Of a stretch of DNA of 64,000 nt, positions 1 to 10,172 are shown piece by piece (positions within the stretch are counted from its first letter, which is position 1; each line of letters begins with the position of its first letter). The DNA comes from Symsagittifera roscoffensis (taxonomy: Eukaryota > Xenacoelomorpha > Acoela > Convolutidae), in assembly GCF_963678635.1 (NCBI RefSeq), contig NC_087062.1, positions 6,746,193 to 6,810,192 of the forward strand, read 5' to 3'. The translations under genes were made by a program, and so were the position numbers. The notes below the pieces were generated by a model. The model ran no database searches. It had not been told where the DNA came from and was given only the letters and a program-made list of their open reading frames with translations.

Positions 1-401
1 TTTAACAAATGCAATGTGTGTTCAAAGTATGCAATGGCAAAATTTGAATATACTGAACAATGTTTGAAAGCCTCAGACTAATTTAGAAAAAAATGATAGT
101 GGTTTATCACATCCAATGATAGTAGAAAAAAGTAAATTTGATTGATTTTAAAAAAAGTTACATTATAATCCAGTTTTGATCGATTGTAAACGATACTGAA
201 AATCAATTACATTAGAACATTATTCACAACACTCCTCTAGAGGAGCCTCTAATTACGGGAGTGCGGTCAAAAAGTAGACATGTCGTAAGCCAATCACTGC
301 TTAAACGATATCGACAACAAGTCCGGGTTGAAGTCATGCCTTTATTAATTGCTTTTATGCAGTTCTCCAGTCAATTCAGCACTTATTTAGGGCCCTGGTT
401 G

Positions 402-529
402 ATGTATAACTCCAATCTACTCAAACTTAAAAAAACTCAAACTGATGTATAACTCCAATCTACTCAAACTTTTTAAAAACTCAAATTGATGTGTAATTCC
501 AATCTACGAAAACTTCAAAAAACTCAAAT
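402..529. repeat. Three-copy ~43-bp tandem repeat
   Basis: Three consecutive copies of a unit built around TAACTCCAATCTACTCAAAC followed by an A-rich stretch and ACTCAAA. The third copy is the most diverged (TAATTCCAATCTACGAAAAC). No coding potential or known family is recognised. Confidence 0.8.
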
Positions 530-1443
530 TTCAACTGCACAATTGCAAAAAAAAAGGAATGCGTCCTGCTATCTTACCTACTCCTCATGAATGACTTGCA
601 CAAAACAACAATTGAGAGGCCAGGGCACGTTTTTTGTCGTCGCATCCAACTCGCAACAAAAGTTGTTCAAAAGTTCCAATACATTTCAGATTTTCGCATA
701 AAATAAGCATCTTGCAGTTGTTTAAAAATGCCAATATGTTTCACATCCTCGCATCCAACTCGCTTCTTGCAGTTGCTTAAAAGTTAAAATATATTTTGCA
801 GACTACTTTTAATTTTTGCAGACTACCTTTTTTACTGAGGAAAATCCCCGCCCCAATTCTGTGAAGTGGCATTCACCCTATATCCTTGAAACACAGATTT
901 AATACTTTCTTTTTCAGTTTTTCAACGTCTTTAATTTTGTCGGCAAATTTTCGGAATTGTTTGCATGGTACAAAAAATTTGTGATATCAATAGCGTCCAG
1001 ATTAGATATTGTTTGCACCATTTTACATAATCTCTGTAAAATACCAGAACCTTGCAACCGATTTTTGGTATCGCCAAACTATCGTAACCAAAAGCTCTTC
1101 CAGATTTTTGTGCCAAGAAAATGCGTTGCTACTGGTCCATCCCAAGCAAATCTTGTCCGCAGCGGAGAAAATTGATGAACTATGGCATGAACTGAACTAG
1201 TTTTGATGATTTTGTCTGACAAATTCTTAAAGTCTAACAAAATAGCAATAATTCACTTTCTGAACTAAGTAGAGTAACAGAAAACTATATTAAAACAATC
1301 CAGCATCGGCGCAACTGAAACAAAAAACACAATTATGCAGAACTTGTTTCAATATAACAAAATATTTGAGTTTGATATGGATTGTTTTTGGAGAGTAAGT
1401 TCAGATTAAGTACTCCGCCTGTTTTCCACGCTATCTTTTTTTT

Positions 1444-1448
1444 CGACC
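1444..1448. repeat. Target site duplication CGACC, left
   Basis: CGACC directly precedes the LTR that begins TGTGATG, and the same five bases follow the other LTR at 10168-10172. Perfect 5-bp duplications are what Ty3/gypsy or BEL-type integrases leave. This fixes the outer ends of the element. Confidence 0.9.
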
Positions 1449-1708
1449 TGTGATGTTCCTATGCTATGGGTGTTAGTTAGTAATAAAACAGAAGAGTAAA
1501 AAATTGTAATTTAACTCTTTGTGAAACTTGGTTTTAGTTTAGAGATCATGTTTATCTTTTCATATCTCTCTTCAGATTGCAAACGTCCAAATGACTGTTG
1601 CGTTCGGCCTGCATAAATGGCCTTGAATAATAATAACAATACATAACAGAATATTAATACCACTTATTCTCCAAAGTTACTGTGGCAACAGTACTACCCA
1701 GTACCACA
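1449..1708 (-). repeat. 3' LTR of the Ty3/gypsy-type element
   Basis: A 260-bp direct repeat of 9908-10167. On the minus strand it starts TGTGGTACTG and ends CATCACA, giving the usual TG...CA ends. It contains AATAAT-rich sequence but no promoter motif I would insist on. It lies next to a polypurine tract at 1709-1720. Confidence 0.92.
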
Positions 1709-1720
1709 TTCCCCTGAGGA
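1709..1720 (-). other. Polypurine tract of the Ty3/gypsy-type element
   Basis: The minus strand reads TCCTCAGGGGAA immediately upstream of the 3' LTR start. This is the expected place and composition for the primer of plus-strand DNA synthesis. It is short and contains pyrimidines at its outer end, so only the AGGGGAA core is firm. Confidence 0.7.
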
Positions 1721-1999
1721 CAACAAAATTTTATATAATACCTTATAAAATTTTATGATCAATATATGAGTTTGTATCTCAGTTTACTAAGTTGTTTAGT
1801 GTTTGACTCAGTTTCCTTTGTTATTTTTCTTTACTTCCGTTTTGTTTCTCGCAGCGTTCCACGACCCAGAATCGTCCAATGATGTAGCCCCAAATTTCCG
1901 TTTGAATAGGTGTCTCTCTAATAGGTTGAACGTGTTGTTTTCAGGCGTTGTTTCTTTGTTGTTGAGATTTAAATTCGCTAATCTCGTTCGCTTCTAGTG

Positions 2000-3830
2000 C
2001 TGCCAAATTTATCTCCGTGACGTCGTCCTCACAACTAATAAGTTTGACCGAATGGGATACTGGGCTACCAAATCTCTTTGGCCCCTGGTTCTACGTTTGC
2101 CTATTACTCCTCCTAACTGTCGTTTCCTCCTCTTCTTTGTCTGACTCGTCAAAAAACCCTGGTGGGGGACAAGTATCAGCTGGTCCTGCTTGTTGAGTTA
2201 GTAATTTTTCCGCTTCTTTTTGCACCCCTCTGGTCAAGACCTGATTTGTGAGTGCCTCCCATTCCTCGGTTCTTGCGTCGTGGACTTGCTCTGATAGCTT
2301 CTCGGGTTATGTACGAACGGTCCCGCTCGATTTGGCTTATTCCTTTTCCCTCCTAGGTTAATGCCCCCGCCCGTCTTTGTATCTTTCGACGTTGCTATGC
2401 TAGGCAAATTTTGAAACTTTTCCACCAACCAACTATCTTCTATTTCCTGGTCTCTTGGCCCCTGATCTTTTACGTCATGTTCTTCGGCCGACTCACTGTC
2501 ACCGTCTTCATCCTGTGTTACTGTCTTTTGTTGTTTACTTCTTGGTTCTTCCCCTGTTGGGCTTCTCTTTTTCTCCGAACCTTCTATTCTGGACTGTACA
2601 GGCAGTTTTGATCTCGCTATGTCGCTCTTCCGATAAACTGCACCAGCAGCCGTTTTTACAGTCGATGGTGTCTCCGATACAACTTTCCCTTTTAGAGGTA
2701 TTGTTAGGGCTTTTTCACTTTTTCTCTGTTCGTGTTTGCGAAGGAACCTACCCGACAAATTGTCAGTAACTGTAGGTTTTTTATCCTCAATACATCCTCG
2801 CTCCCATGAATATAATAGTTCTTTTCTCAGTTCGGGATTTATCGTGCTGGTCTCGTCTACGACTCTTCGTAACTTGCTGTCTGGAATGTCTCTTCGAGTG
2901 GCATTCCATCGCGCATTGGCCTCTAGTAGCTGCTTCAGTTCATTTGCTCGGGCTCTTTCTTTAGCTGCCGTAGTATTACGCAAAAATAGTGGGCTGACGT
3001 TCCGACTATTTTGACCTTTTTGGATAATTTTGACATTGTCTCTCGATTGATCAATGCGTCTCTTCAACTGCGATCTGTTAACGCCGATCTTTCCAAATGT
3101 TCTTTATCTAAATGATCAGAATCATTAAGAAATTTATCTCTTACAATTTTAAATTCCGTTTTTGGCAATCGACCGAAATGCGCCTCAAATGGTGACAATT
3201 TGATCGTTTTCTATTTTTTCTATCTTAAATCCCTAATTATTGTGCTCAGACACAGTTTAATCGACTGTACATTTTCATCGAGAAGCATTACACCCAATCG
3301 TCGTTTAATAGTTTGTATTGTGCGTTCGACCAAGCCACATCCTCGATGATCACCGACTGGACAGAAGTTTTGAGAAATATTATTTTCTGTGCAAAGTTTT
3401 TTCATTGCTTTTCCTTTAAATCCTGAAAACTTATCCGTTTTGATCGATTCTGGTATCCTATGTGTGTCAATGTAGGTACGCAGAAATTTTATTGTTGATT
3501 TTCCCCCGTGACCTTAACTGATGGAAACTTAGAGTATCTGTCAATAGCAACCAATAAATTTATCTGCTTTCCCTTATGATCTTCGAGTGGGCCTGCATAG
3601 TCTAATTGCAATTCTTGTCCCGGCTGTGTCAACAGTGGAAGTGGTTTTGCCGAATTTTTTGGGATTATATATTTAACTTTCTTACCGTAACCAGGGCAAC
3701 TTCTACACTCTTCGGCCATGTTAACTATGTCTTTATGCATATGTGGCCACCATAAGTAGTTGGAAACCTCTAGCATCGCTTCTTGTCTGGGATGTCCTTG
3801 GTGAAGTCGACGAAGCACAGCTTGTCTCAA
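2000..3830 (-). pseudogene. Integrase region, distal copy (A), broken
   Basis: Minus-strand remnant of the integrase. An HHCC zinc finger is encoded near 3700-3830 (LHQGH ... WWPHMHKD ... CRSC), followed by the start of the catalytic core with the first Asp in LQLDYAGPL. A separate frame at 3220-3405 holds the core's Glu (CGLVERTIQ), and a long hydrophilic C-terminal tail runs at 2234-3067. This copy joins the element's own C-terminal end: GPKRFGSP is followed by VSHSVKL across 2061, the RRSxR...PKRFG pattern usual at integrase tails. Frames change between segments and a stop lies before the tail end, so no intact product is expected. The finger region carries substitutions relative to copy B (GHPR for GHPG). 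Confidence 0.85.
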
Positions 3831-3918
3831 CTTCTCTGGTACTGCTTAGCGATTATCCACTAGGAGGCGGTCATCTATTACAGACATTTGATGCCAGAGC
3901 GGGTTGGTGTAGGGACCC
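2061..3918. repeat. Tandem duplication inside the LTR element, copy A
   Basis: This 1858-bp segment is followed head-to-tail by a near-identical copy at 3919-5777. Both start TGGGCTACCAAATCTC and end GTAGGGACCC. The join at 3912-3925 (GGGACCCTGGGCT) resembles the flank at 2055-2067 (GGGATACTGGGCT), so short imperfect homology may have guided unequal exchange or a template switch. Confidence 0.92.
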
Positions 3919-5777
3919 TGGGCTACCAAATCTCTTTGGCCCCTGGTTCTACGTTTGCCTATTACTCCTCCTAACTGTCGTTTCCTCCTCTTCTTTGTCT
4001 GACTCGTCAAAAAACCCTGGTGGGGGACAAGTATCAGCTGGTCCTGCTTGTTGAGTTAGTAATTTTTCCGCTTCTTTTTGCACCCCTCTGGTCAAGACCT
4101 GATTTGTGAGTGCCTCCCATTCCTCGGTTCTTGCGTCGTGGACTTGCTCTGATAGCTTCTCGGGTTATGTACGAACGGTCCCACTCGATTTGGCTTATTC
4201 CTTTTCCCTCCTAGGTTAATGCCCCCGCCCGTCTTTGTATCTTTCGACGTTGCTATGCTAGGCAAACTTTGAAACTTTTCCACCAACCAACTATCTTCTA
4301 TTTCCTGGTCTCTTGGCCCCTGATCTTTTACGTCATGTTCTTCGGCCGACTCACTGTCACCGTCTTCATCCTGTGTTACTGTCTTTTGTTGTTTACTTCT
4401 TGGTTCTTCCCCTGTTGGGCTTCTCTTTTTCTCCGAACCTTCTATTCTGGACTGTACAGGCAGTTTTGATCTCGCTATGTCGCTCTTCCGATAAACTGCA
4501 CCAGCAGCCGTTTTTACAGTCGATGGTGTCTCCGATACAACTTTCCCTTTTAGAGGTATTGTTAGGGCTTTTTCACTTTTTCTCTGTTCGTGTTTGCGAA
4601 GGAAGCTACCCGACAAATTGTCAGTCACTGTAGGTTTTTTATCCTCAATACATCCTCGCTCCCATGAATATAATAGTTCTTTTCTCAGTTCGGGATTTAT
4701 CGTGCTGGTCTCGTCTACGACTCTTCGTAACTCGCTGTCTGGAATGTCTCTTCGAGTGGCATTCCATCGCGCATTGGCCTCTAGTAGCTGCTTCAGTTCA
4801 TTTGCTCGGGCTCTTTCTTTAGCTGCCGTAGTATTACGCAAAAATAGTGGGCTGACGTTCCGACTATTTTGACCTTTTCGGATAATTTTGACATTGTCTC
4901 TCGATTGATCAATGCGTCTCTTCAACTGCGAAGCTGTTAACGCCGATCTTTCCAAATGTTCTTTATCTAAATGATCAGAATCATTAAGAAATTTATCTCT
5001 TACAATTTTAAATTCCGTTTTTGGCAATCGACCGAAATGCGCCTCAAATGGTGACAATTTGATCGTTTTCTATTTTTTCTATCTTAAATCCCTAATTATT
5101 GTGCTCAGACACAGTTTAATCGACTGTACATTTTCATCGAGAAGCATTACACCCAATCGTCGTTTAATAGTTTGTATTGTGCGTTCGACCAAGCCACATC
5201 CTCGATGATCACCGACTGGACAGAAGTTTTGAGAAATATTATTTTCTGTGCAAAGTTTTTTCATTGCTTTTCCTTTAAATCCTGAAAACTTATCCGTTTT
5301 GATCGATTCTGGTATCCCATGTGTGTCAATGTAGGTACGCAGAAATTTTTTTGTTGATTTTCCCCCGTGACCTTAACTGATGGAAACTTAGACTATCTGT
5401 CAATAGCAACCAATAAATATATCTGCTTTCCCTTATGATCTTCGAGTGGGCCTGCATAGTCTAATTGCAATTCTTGTCCCGGCTGTGTCAACAGTGGAAG
5501 TGGTTTTGCCGAATATTTTGGGATTATATATTCAACTTTCTTACCGTAACGAGTGCAACTTCTACACTCTTCGGCCATGTTAACTATGTCTTTATGCATA
5601 TGTGGCCACCATAAGTAGTTGGAAACCTCTAGCATCGCTTCTTGTCCGGGATGTCCTTGGTGAAGTCGACGAAGCACAGCTTGTCTCAACTTCTCTGGTA
5701 CTGCTTAGCGATTATCCACTAGGAGGCGGTCATCTATTACAGACATTTGATGCCAGAGCGGGTTGGTGTAGGGACCC
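3919..5777. repeat. Tandem duplication inside the LTR element, copy B
   Basis: Second copy of the duplicated segment, about 1 bp longer than copy A and differing by scattered substitutions. It lies on the RNase H side of the element, so it continues the normal pol reading order on the minus strand. Copy A lies next to the 3' LTR. Confidence 0.92.
4092..5689 (-). pseudogene. Integrase region, proximal copy (B), broken
   Basis: Minus-strand integrase in three pieces. The piece at 5393-5689 encodes the HHCC finger (LHQGHPGQEAM, WWPHMHKD, CRSC) and the beginning of the core (LDYAGPL, first catalytic Asp). The stretch at about 5079-5345 encodes the second Asp in KTDKF and the Glu in CGLVERTIQTIKRR. 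A frame at 4092-5057 starts SPFEAHFGR and encodes a roughly 320-residue charged C-terminal domain. The pieces sit in different frames, so the gene is dead here. This copy follows RNase H directly in pol order. The tail is Lys/Glu/Arg-rich and probably binds nucleic acid, but no chromodomain is evident. Confidence 0.87.
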
Positions 5778-5957
5778 ATCATCTCGAATCCTTGTCTGTC
5801 GTTCCGCTCAACCACTCGCCTTAGCCGATCCATCCAAGTATCTTCTGATACAAATTCCGCCAGTAGACTTTTATCAAATAATTTTGTGAGCGATAACGGG
5901 CCATTCTCACCATTTGCTTGCTACGCTAGTTGATGTTTGTGTTTCCTGGATCTGTGG

Positions 5958-6578
5958 CTAACCCTTTTTTGTCTGTTGCGGCGTGACCACGCTAACCTCT
6001 AAACCATACTCCCTATCGTCAATGCTGTCTACAGTTAATTTCACTTCAACATTTTGTCCTGTTTTCGTTTCATCTCCTGATGTATTCTGCCTCGGTGATT
6101 TCGGGCTTTGCATTAACGAATCAGCTTCTAATTCTATTACTGATCTGCGGTCATCACTTCTCTCCGATCCCATGAGTTCCCAAAACGAGACTATCGATGG
6201 GTGGGCTGTTTCAGCAGTTGATGTTGACTGACCGTTGTTTGCAGTGCTTGTCCAGATTTGTCTATTCATTGAATGCCATTCCATCTGTGGTATTGATTCT
6301 GCGTCCGAATTTTCTGAATCTGATCTATTCGGGGTCCGCTGTATCGTTCTAGTTCGTTGAAATGTCATTTCCGTTACTTCTTCCCTCAAGGTATCATTCC
6401 GATCCTGTCTCCTGACCATCTTCTTTCCTTTTCCTGTCTTCGTTGTTTCTCCTGGGTTCATTTCTGTATATTTGCAATTTGCTAAATTTTTATTCAATTT
6501 AAGTGATTCAACCGACTGTATTCGCTGACAATTTTGAGATAAACTGATTTTTGAGTTGAATTTTGAATTTTTGCACAT
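5958..6578 (-). pseudogene. Pol spacer between RNase H and integrase
   Basis: An open minus-strand frame of about 206 codons, highly hydrophilic and rich in Ser, Thr, Glu and Arg. It has no catalytic motif and overlaps the end of the RNase H frame. Elements of this general type often have a poorly conserved linker here. It is probably part of pol rather than a separate gene. The product of this stretch is not recognised. Confidence 0.55.
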
Positions 6579-7193
6579 TTCTCATTGCAACGAACGCGAA
6601 TTCGTTTTTTTTTATTCCGGTCGTGCCTTGTCCATTTTAAACCATTTTGGTTGCCATAGCAACTGTTGGATGACATATTCTGATTTGATACATTTTGATC
6701 AATTTTAGAATATTCTTGAACGTTTTCGTTCTGGTCGAGTCTATCGTGATCACTCAGTCGACTGTGTAAACAGTCGAGAGCTTTATGAAAGCTTTCAATC
6801 GATGTGACTACAAATTTTTCATCCAATACTGATTCCGGCCACGGTTCACCCTTCGGGTCTCTAGACAAATAATCTACTATCCCCATATCTTTCCCTGCTA
6901 TATGATTAACCTTAAATTGATAGGGTAATAGTCTGTCTACCCATCTGGTTAACATAGCAAATAGTGTTTAAATCGGTCAACCGACCATACTACTGCAAGC
7001 AGTTCCAACTCATTTGTGGAGTATTTTTTTCTTGTGTGTTTAAATATCTCGACGCGAATGCGATCGGTATCCACTCCCCCTCCACTTTTTGTTGTTCCAA
7101 CGATGCACCTAGCCCACTGTGGCTGGCATCACATTTTACCCTAGTAGCCAACTTAGGATCGTAATAGTGAATGTTGGTTATGTCCGCAACCAC
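6494..7193 (-). pseudogene. RNase H region of pol, broken
   Basis: Two minus-strand frames. The one at 6990-7193 encodes VKCDASHSGLGASLEQ, the RNase H strand carrying the first catalytic Asp, then WIPIAFASRYLN. The one at 6494-6955 encodes the C-terminal end with RWVDRLLPYQFKVNHIAGKD and VDYLSRDP; its DYLSR motif is the usual end of Ty3/gypsy RNase H. The domain would degrade RNA in RNA-DNA hybrids during reverse transcription. The frame break near 6960-6990 separates the halves. Confidence 0.87.
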
Positions 7194-7199
7194 TGCTTT

Positions 7200-8244
7200 T
7201 TATCGATTCGAAATCTCCGAATGTTTTTCCTCCCATTCGAATTTTTTAACCTGGATTTTCACGTTTTTGAGTTTTTCCTTCTCATTCTCTTCTCGCAAGA
7301 GAAGTCTCAGTTTATCAGTCGAATTAAATGCGTTGGGTATGAATTTAGCTAAATGATTTATGGTACCCAGAAATGACCTGAGTTGTTTCAAAGAACTTGG
7401 CGGACTAAGCTTCAATATCGCTTCCGTTTTTGTTATTTTTGGTGAAAAACCGTCCAGCGATAACTTATGACCCAGCCAATTTACCTCATTCTGAAAGAAT
7501 TCACCTTTCGATAATTTTAGTGCCAAGTTTTCTTTGTCTAACTTTTCCAGTACGTTCATAATCATTTTTTAATGTTCTTCTGCACTTCCCTTAGACACAA
7601 TGAGTATGTCATCCAGGAAACAGAAAGTATTTTCGGCATGATTTAACGTTCTATCCATAGCCTTTTGAAACTCCGCCGGCATGTCTGCCAGGCCATAGAA
7701 TCCGGTCAAAAATCTGTATGTTTCAGTAGTTTCCTCCTATGATGTTAAAATTACATTGTTTAGCTGTCTCTGCAGTTAGTTTGAGTTGACTGTACGCGTA
7801 CTTCAAATCTAGTACTGAGACATACAGCGTGCCGTTTGTATTTGCTGTAATTATTTGGCTGACTCCATCCAGTAATTTATCAACATTAGGCATTTGATAT
7901 TTATTTTTGAGTAACTGTCAGTTTATGGGTTTTGCATCTAGGGCCAATTTTATGGAATCATCTTCTTTCACTGTTATTACAATAGGCGCTATAAAACAAT
8001 CACTAGTACATTTGTCCAGACGTTTTATATGCCCTTCTTTTAACAGTTTTTTTATTTCCTCATACACCTTCTCCTGTATGTGTATAGGAATTCGCCTCCC
8101 TTTTTCTTGTAAGGGACAAAGTGGATACTTGAACTTTGTACTGACAACATGATCCTTCGAACACCCCTGACGATTCTTCGAACACCCCTGTACTATTAAA
8201 TTTATTTTTCCAATCTTCTGACTGTTCGCACAGTAGTACATCAA
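7200..8244 (-). pseudogene. Reverse transcriptase region of pol, broken
   Basis: The minus-strand frame at 7918-8244 encodes the fingers (YPLCPLQEKGRRIP, FIAPIVITVKEDD). After an in-frame stop near 7916 the reading continues with the first catalytic Asp in LDLKYAYSQ at about 7795-7830. The active-site loop FLDDILIV is encoded at about 7592-7618 in another frame. The frame at 7200-7565 encodes the thumb and connection (VNWLGHKLSLDG, SLKQLRSFLGTINHLAKF). These are standard Ty3/gypsy RT blocks in the right order. Several stops and frame changes make it non-functional. Confidence 0.88.
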
Positions 8245-8702
8245 ACCTCGTCTTGTCTTTGGGTGCCAACTTCTGTGTTGTGTGAATCCCCACTTTGCTC
8301 TGTAAATCCAGCCCCAATATACATCTCGTGCGTCTTTCTGTGATCAAGAACGATGCTCCCACTACTTCCCACCCTGCCGAACGGATGGTTGTAGTGATTG
8401 CGCCCAGTATATTAATTGGCTGTTTATTGTAGTCCACAAATTGAGCAGTCAAATTTAGATTTTCCCGTGGAGTGAACTTCGTATTTTTTCGAAGTCTCTA
8501 AGATTTGCTTTGCGGTTGCCCAATTAAGAAACGATACTGGACTTCCGGTATCAATGGTCATATTTATGATTTGATGATCTATTCTCACCAAAGCTTTCAA
8601 TGACCTTATTTGTTGCGATCGTGTATTTCTGCGAATATCGACCTTCTGAATGTCCTTACCGCTGTCCCTGGTTTCTTGTTTTCTATTCGCTTGCTGTTTT
8701 AT
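8060..8702 (-). pseudogene. Aspartic protease region of pol
   Basis: The minus-strand frame continues directly from gag after a single TAA at 8703-8705, with no frame change. It holds the catalytic triad in TIDTGSPVSFLNW (DTG codons at 8544-8552) and the C-terminal ILGLD motif near 8310-8330, about 100 residues in all, the usual size of retroelement proteases. The frame is lost near 8150-8195, where a 21-bp segment containing TTCGAACACCCCTG is present twice, and RT continues in another frame. It would cleave the Gag-Pol polyprotein. Confidence 0.85.
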
Positions 8703-9908
8703 TTATTCGTCTATCTGTTCTAACGACGACAACTCAGATTCGATAGCCATTATTTCAAACTCATCGCACGAGTCAAATGACTGAATCAAATTACACTCTT
8801 CATCTGAGCTAGATGATTTTTCCGCAATCTCGTTTACTTGTTGCGACTTACACATTTTTGCAAAATGATTTGGTTTAGAACAATTTTTACATTTTTTGCC
8901 CATGGCGGGACATTTCTTCAGATGTCCTTCTCCAAGTAATTGACCACATCGAGTACACGTTTTCGAATCTATAGGATTTCTCCCCTCTCTTTTATCCGAG
9001 TATGATTTCTTTTTGTACGTATTGCTCGATTGTCTCCTCCCATTGTCATTCTTATTACGAATATTCATGATTGGATCTTGCTTTATTTTCATTGTTCCGT
9101 GAATTTGACCTGCACTTGCAGTCAGTGAGTTCGCTCTTTGAAATGCCTGAGTTGTCTGTTTGCTCTGTTCAAACTTCAATGCCCTCTTCAATACTTCCTC
9201 TGGTGAGAATGTTTCAAATGTTAATGTGTCCTGCAATACCACATTTTTCATTTTCGATATGAATAAATCACGCACTAGTTCATCTTCAAGTGTTCCTAAC
9301 TCCGCTTTGGCTGCTTGGGCAGTTAATGCTGCATGAAAGGCCTCTAATGTTTTGGCTGTTTCTTGAGCTCGATTAAACAGTGTGTAACGCTCATACGAAA
9401 CGCTTTGTGTTTTGTCAAATGCAATCTTTGCCAAAGCAACCATCTCTCGAAATTCTAACTTTGAAACTGCCACATGCGGATTCTTTTGTACAAATTTCTT
9501 TTTCCCTTCTGTTCCCAACGCTAGGAATAATCTAGAGGCTACCCTTTTTTGTACTTCTTTATAATATACGTTGTGTCCAACCTTTGGTCCTCTAGCTCTT
9601 CTTTCATCGTTTTCCAGAAGAATTTTGTCCCGTGCGAGTTGGTTTCTGGCCTCTCTCTCTGCAATCGCCTGTGCTTTTTCGTTTTCTCGTGGAGTCTCCG
9701 GCCTAGGTAACGGTTCCAACAAAACTTCCTTTGGTTCTTCTAACAATAGTTCCGGATTCACGCTCTCCTTTACTGTTACTGCCAGTAAAAATTGATCTAG
9801 CCATATCTTAAAATTCCACGTAGGGTCGGAATTCGCGGTTGTCCAAAATACAGGAATTCCCATATCCGTTCTATTGTCTTGGGACATAAATCCTGCTGAC
9901 TGCGCCAT
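8703..9908 (-). CDS. gag of the Ty3/gypsy-type element
   Basis: An intact 401-codon frame encoding a capsid/nucleocapsid precursor that would form virus-like particles and bind the element RNA. The middle is helical and charged, as expected for a capsid. Residues about 318-333 form a knuckle-like CTRCG...H...C, and 340-353 a CX2CX4HX4C zinc knuckle (CKNCSKPNHFAKMC). The tail is acidic. The first ATG uses the last base of the 5' LTR and the first two of the primer-binding site, so the first codons coincide with that site. A second Met at codon 8 (MSQDN) is an alternative start. The terminating TAA is in frame with protease downstream. Confidence 0.88.
   Translation of the reverse strand: MAQSAGFMSQDNRTDMGIPVFWTTANSDPTWNFKIWLDQFLLAVTVKESVNPELLLEEPKEVLLEPLPRPETPRENEKAQAIAEREARNQLARDKILLENDERRARGPKVGHNVYYKEVQKRVASRLFLALGTEGKKKFVQKNPHVAVSKLEFREMVALAKIAFDKTQSVSYERYTLFNRAQETAKTLEAFHAALTAQAAKAELGTLEDELVRDLFISKMKNVVLQDTLTFETFSPEEVLKRALKFEQSKQTTQAFQRANSLTASAGQIHGTMKIKQDPIMNIRNKNDNGRRQSSNTYKKKSYSDKREGRNPIDSKTCTRCGQLLGEGHLKKCPAMGKKCKNCSKPNHFAKMCKSQQVNEIAEKSSSSDEECNLIQSFDSCDEFEIMAIESELSSLEQIDE
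9891..9907 (-). other. tRNA primer-binding site (tRNA-Ser-like)
   Basis: The minus strand reads TGGCGCAGTCAGCAGGA directly after the CA end of the 5' LTR. The first 10-12 bases fit the complement of a tRNA 3' end of the CGACTGCGCCA type, as in tRNA-Ser, the primer I recall for the insect 17.6/297 group. The zero-base gap to the LTR and position support the call; the tRNA identity is inferred. Confidence 0.8.
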
Positions 9909-10167
9909 GTGATGTTCCTATGCTATGGGTGTTAGTTAGTAATAAAACAGAAGAGTAATAAATTGTAATTTAACTCTTTGTGAAACTTGGTTTTAGTTTA
10001 GAGATCATGTTTATCTTTTCATATCTCTCTTCAGAGTGCAAACGTCCAAATGACTGTTGCGTTCGGCCTGCATAAATGGCCTTGAATAATAATAACAATA
10101 CATAACAGAATATTAATACCACTTATTCTCCAAGGTTATTGTGGCAACAGTACTACACAGTACCACA
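9908..10167 (-). repeat. 5' LTR of the Ty3/gypsy-type element
   Basis: A 260-bp direct repeat of 1449-1708, differing at about five positions by eye. It should carry the element's promoter and transcription start on the minus strand. It ends against the primer-binding site, and its outer end is followed by CGACC at 10168-10172. Confidence 0.92.
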
Positions 10168-10172
10168 CGACC
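10168..10172. repeat. Target site duplication CGACC, right
   Basis: Perfect match to 1444-1448. It marks the right boundary of the LTR element insertion. Confidence 0.9.

Larger units (their letters stand above)
1..1448. other. AT-rich flank without a recognisable gene
   Basis: No convincing coding region is seen: short open frames lie in A/T-rich sequence and match no family I know. The stretch holds a short tandem repeat (402-529) and, at about 643-790, two loose copies of a segment starting CGCATCCAACTCGC, each followed by related sequence with CTTGCAGTTG. The right edge is the target site of the LTR element that starts at 1449. Confidence 0.6.
1449..10167 (-). mobile_element. Ty3/gypsy-type LTR retrotransposon, full-length but decayed
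   Basis: An 8.7-kb element bounded by two 260-bp direct repeats with TG...CA ends and flanked by CGACC. On the minus strand the order is LTR, primer-binding site, gag, protease, RT, RNase H, spacer, integrase, LTR. That order, the RNase H tail with a DYLSR motif and the HHCC-type integrase finger place it in Ty3/gypsy (Metaviridae). The gag double knuckle, with a CPAxGKKCxxCxxxNHFA pattern, resembles the Mag-like lineage, but this is a tentative placing. LTRs differ at only about five positions by eye, yet the pol frame has several stops and frameshifts. A 1.86-kb tandem duplication repeats the integrase region. No env-like frame is seen before the 3' LTR. Confidence 0.93.

Noticed and set aside
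2411-3014. Plus-strand frames opposite the integrase tails (also 4269-4872)
   Set aside because: They are shadows of the minus-strand integrase tail, repeated in both duplication copies, with no domain of their own.
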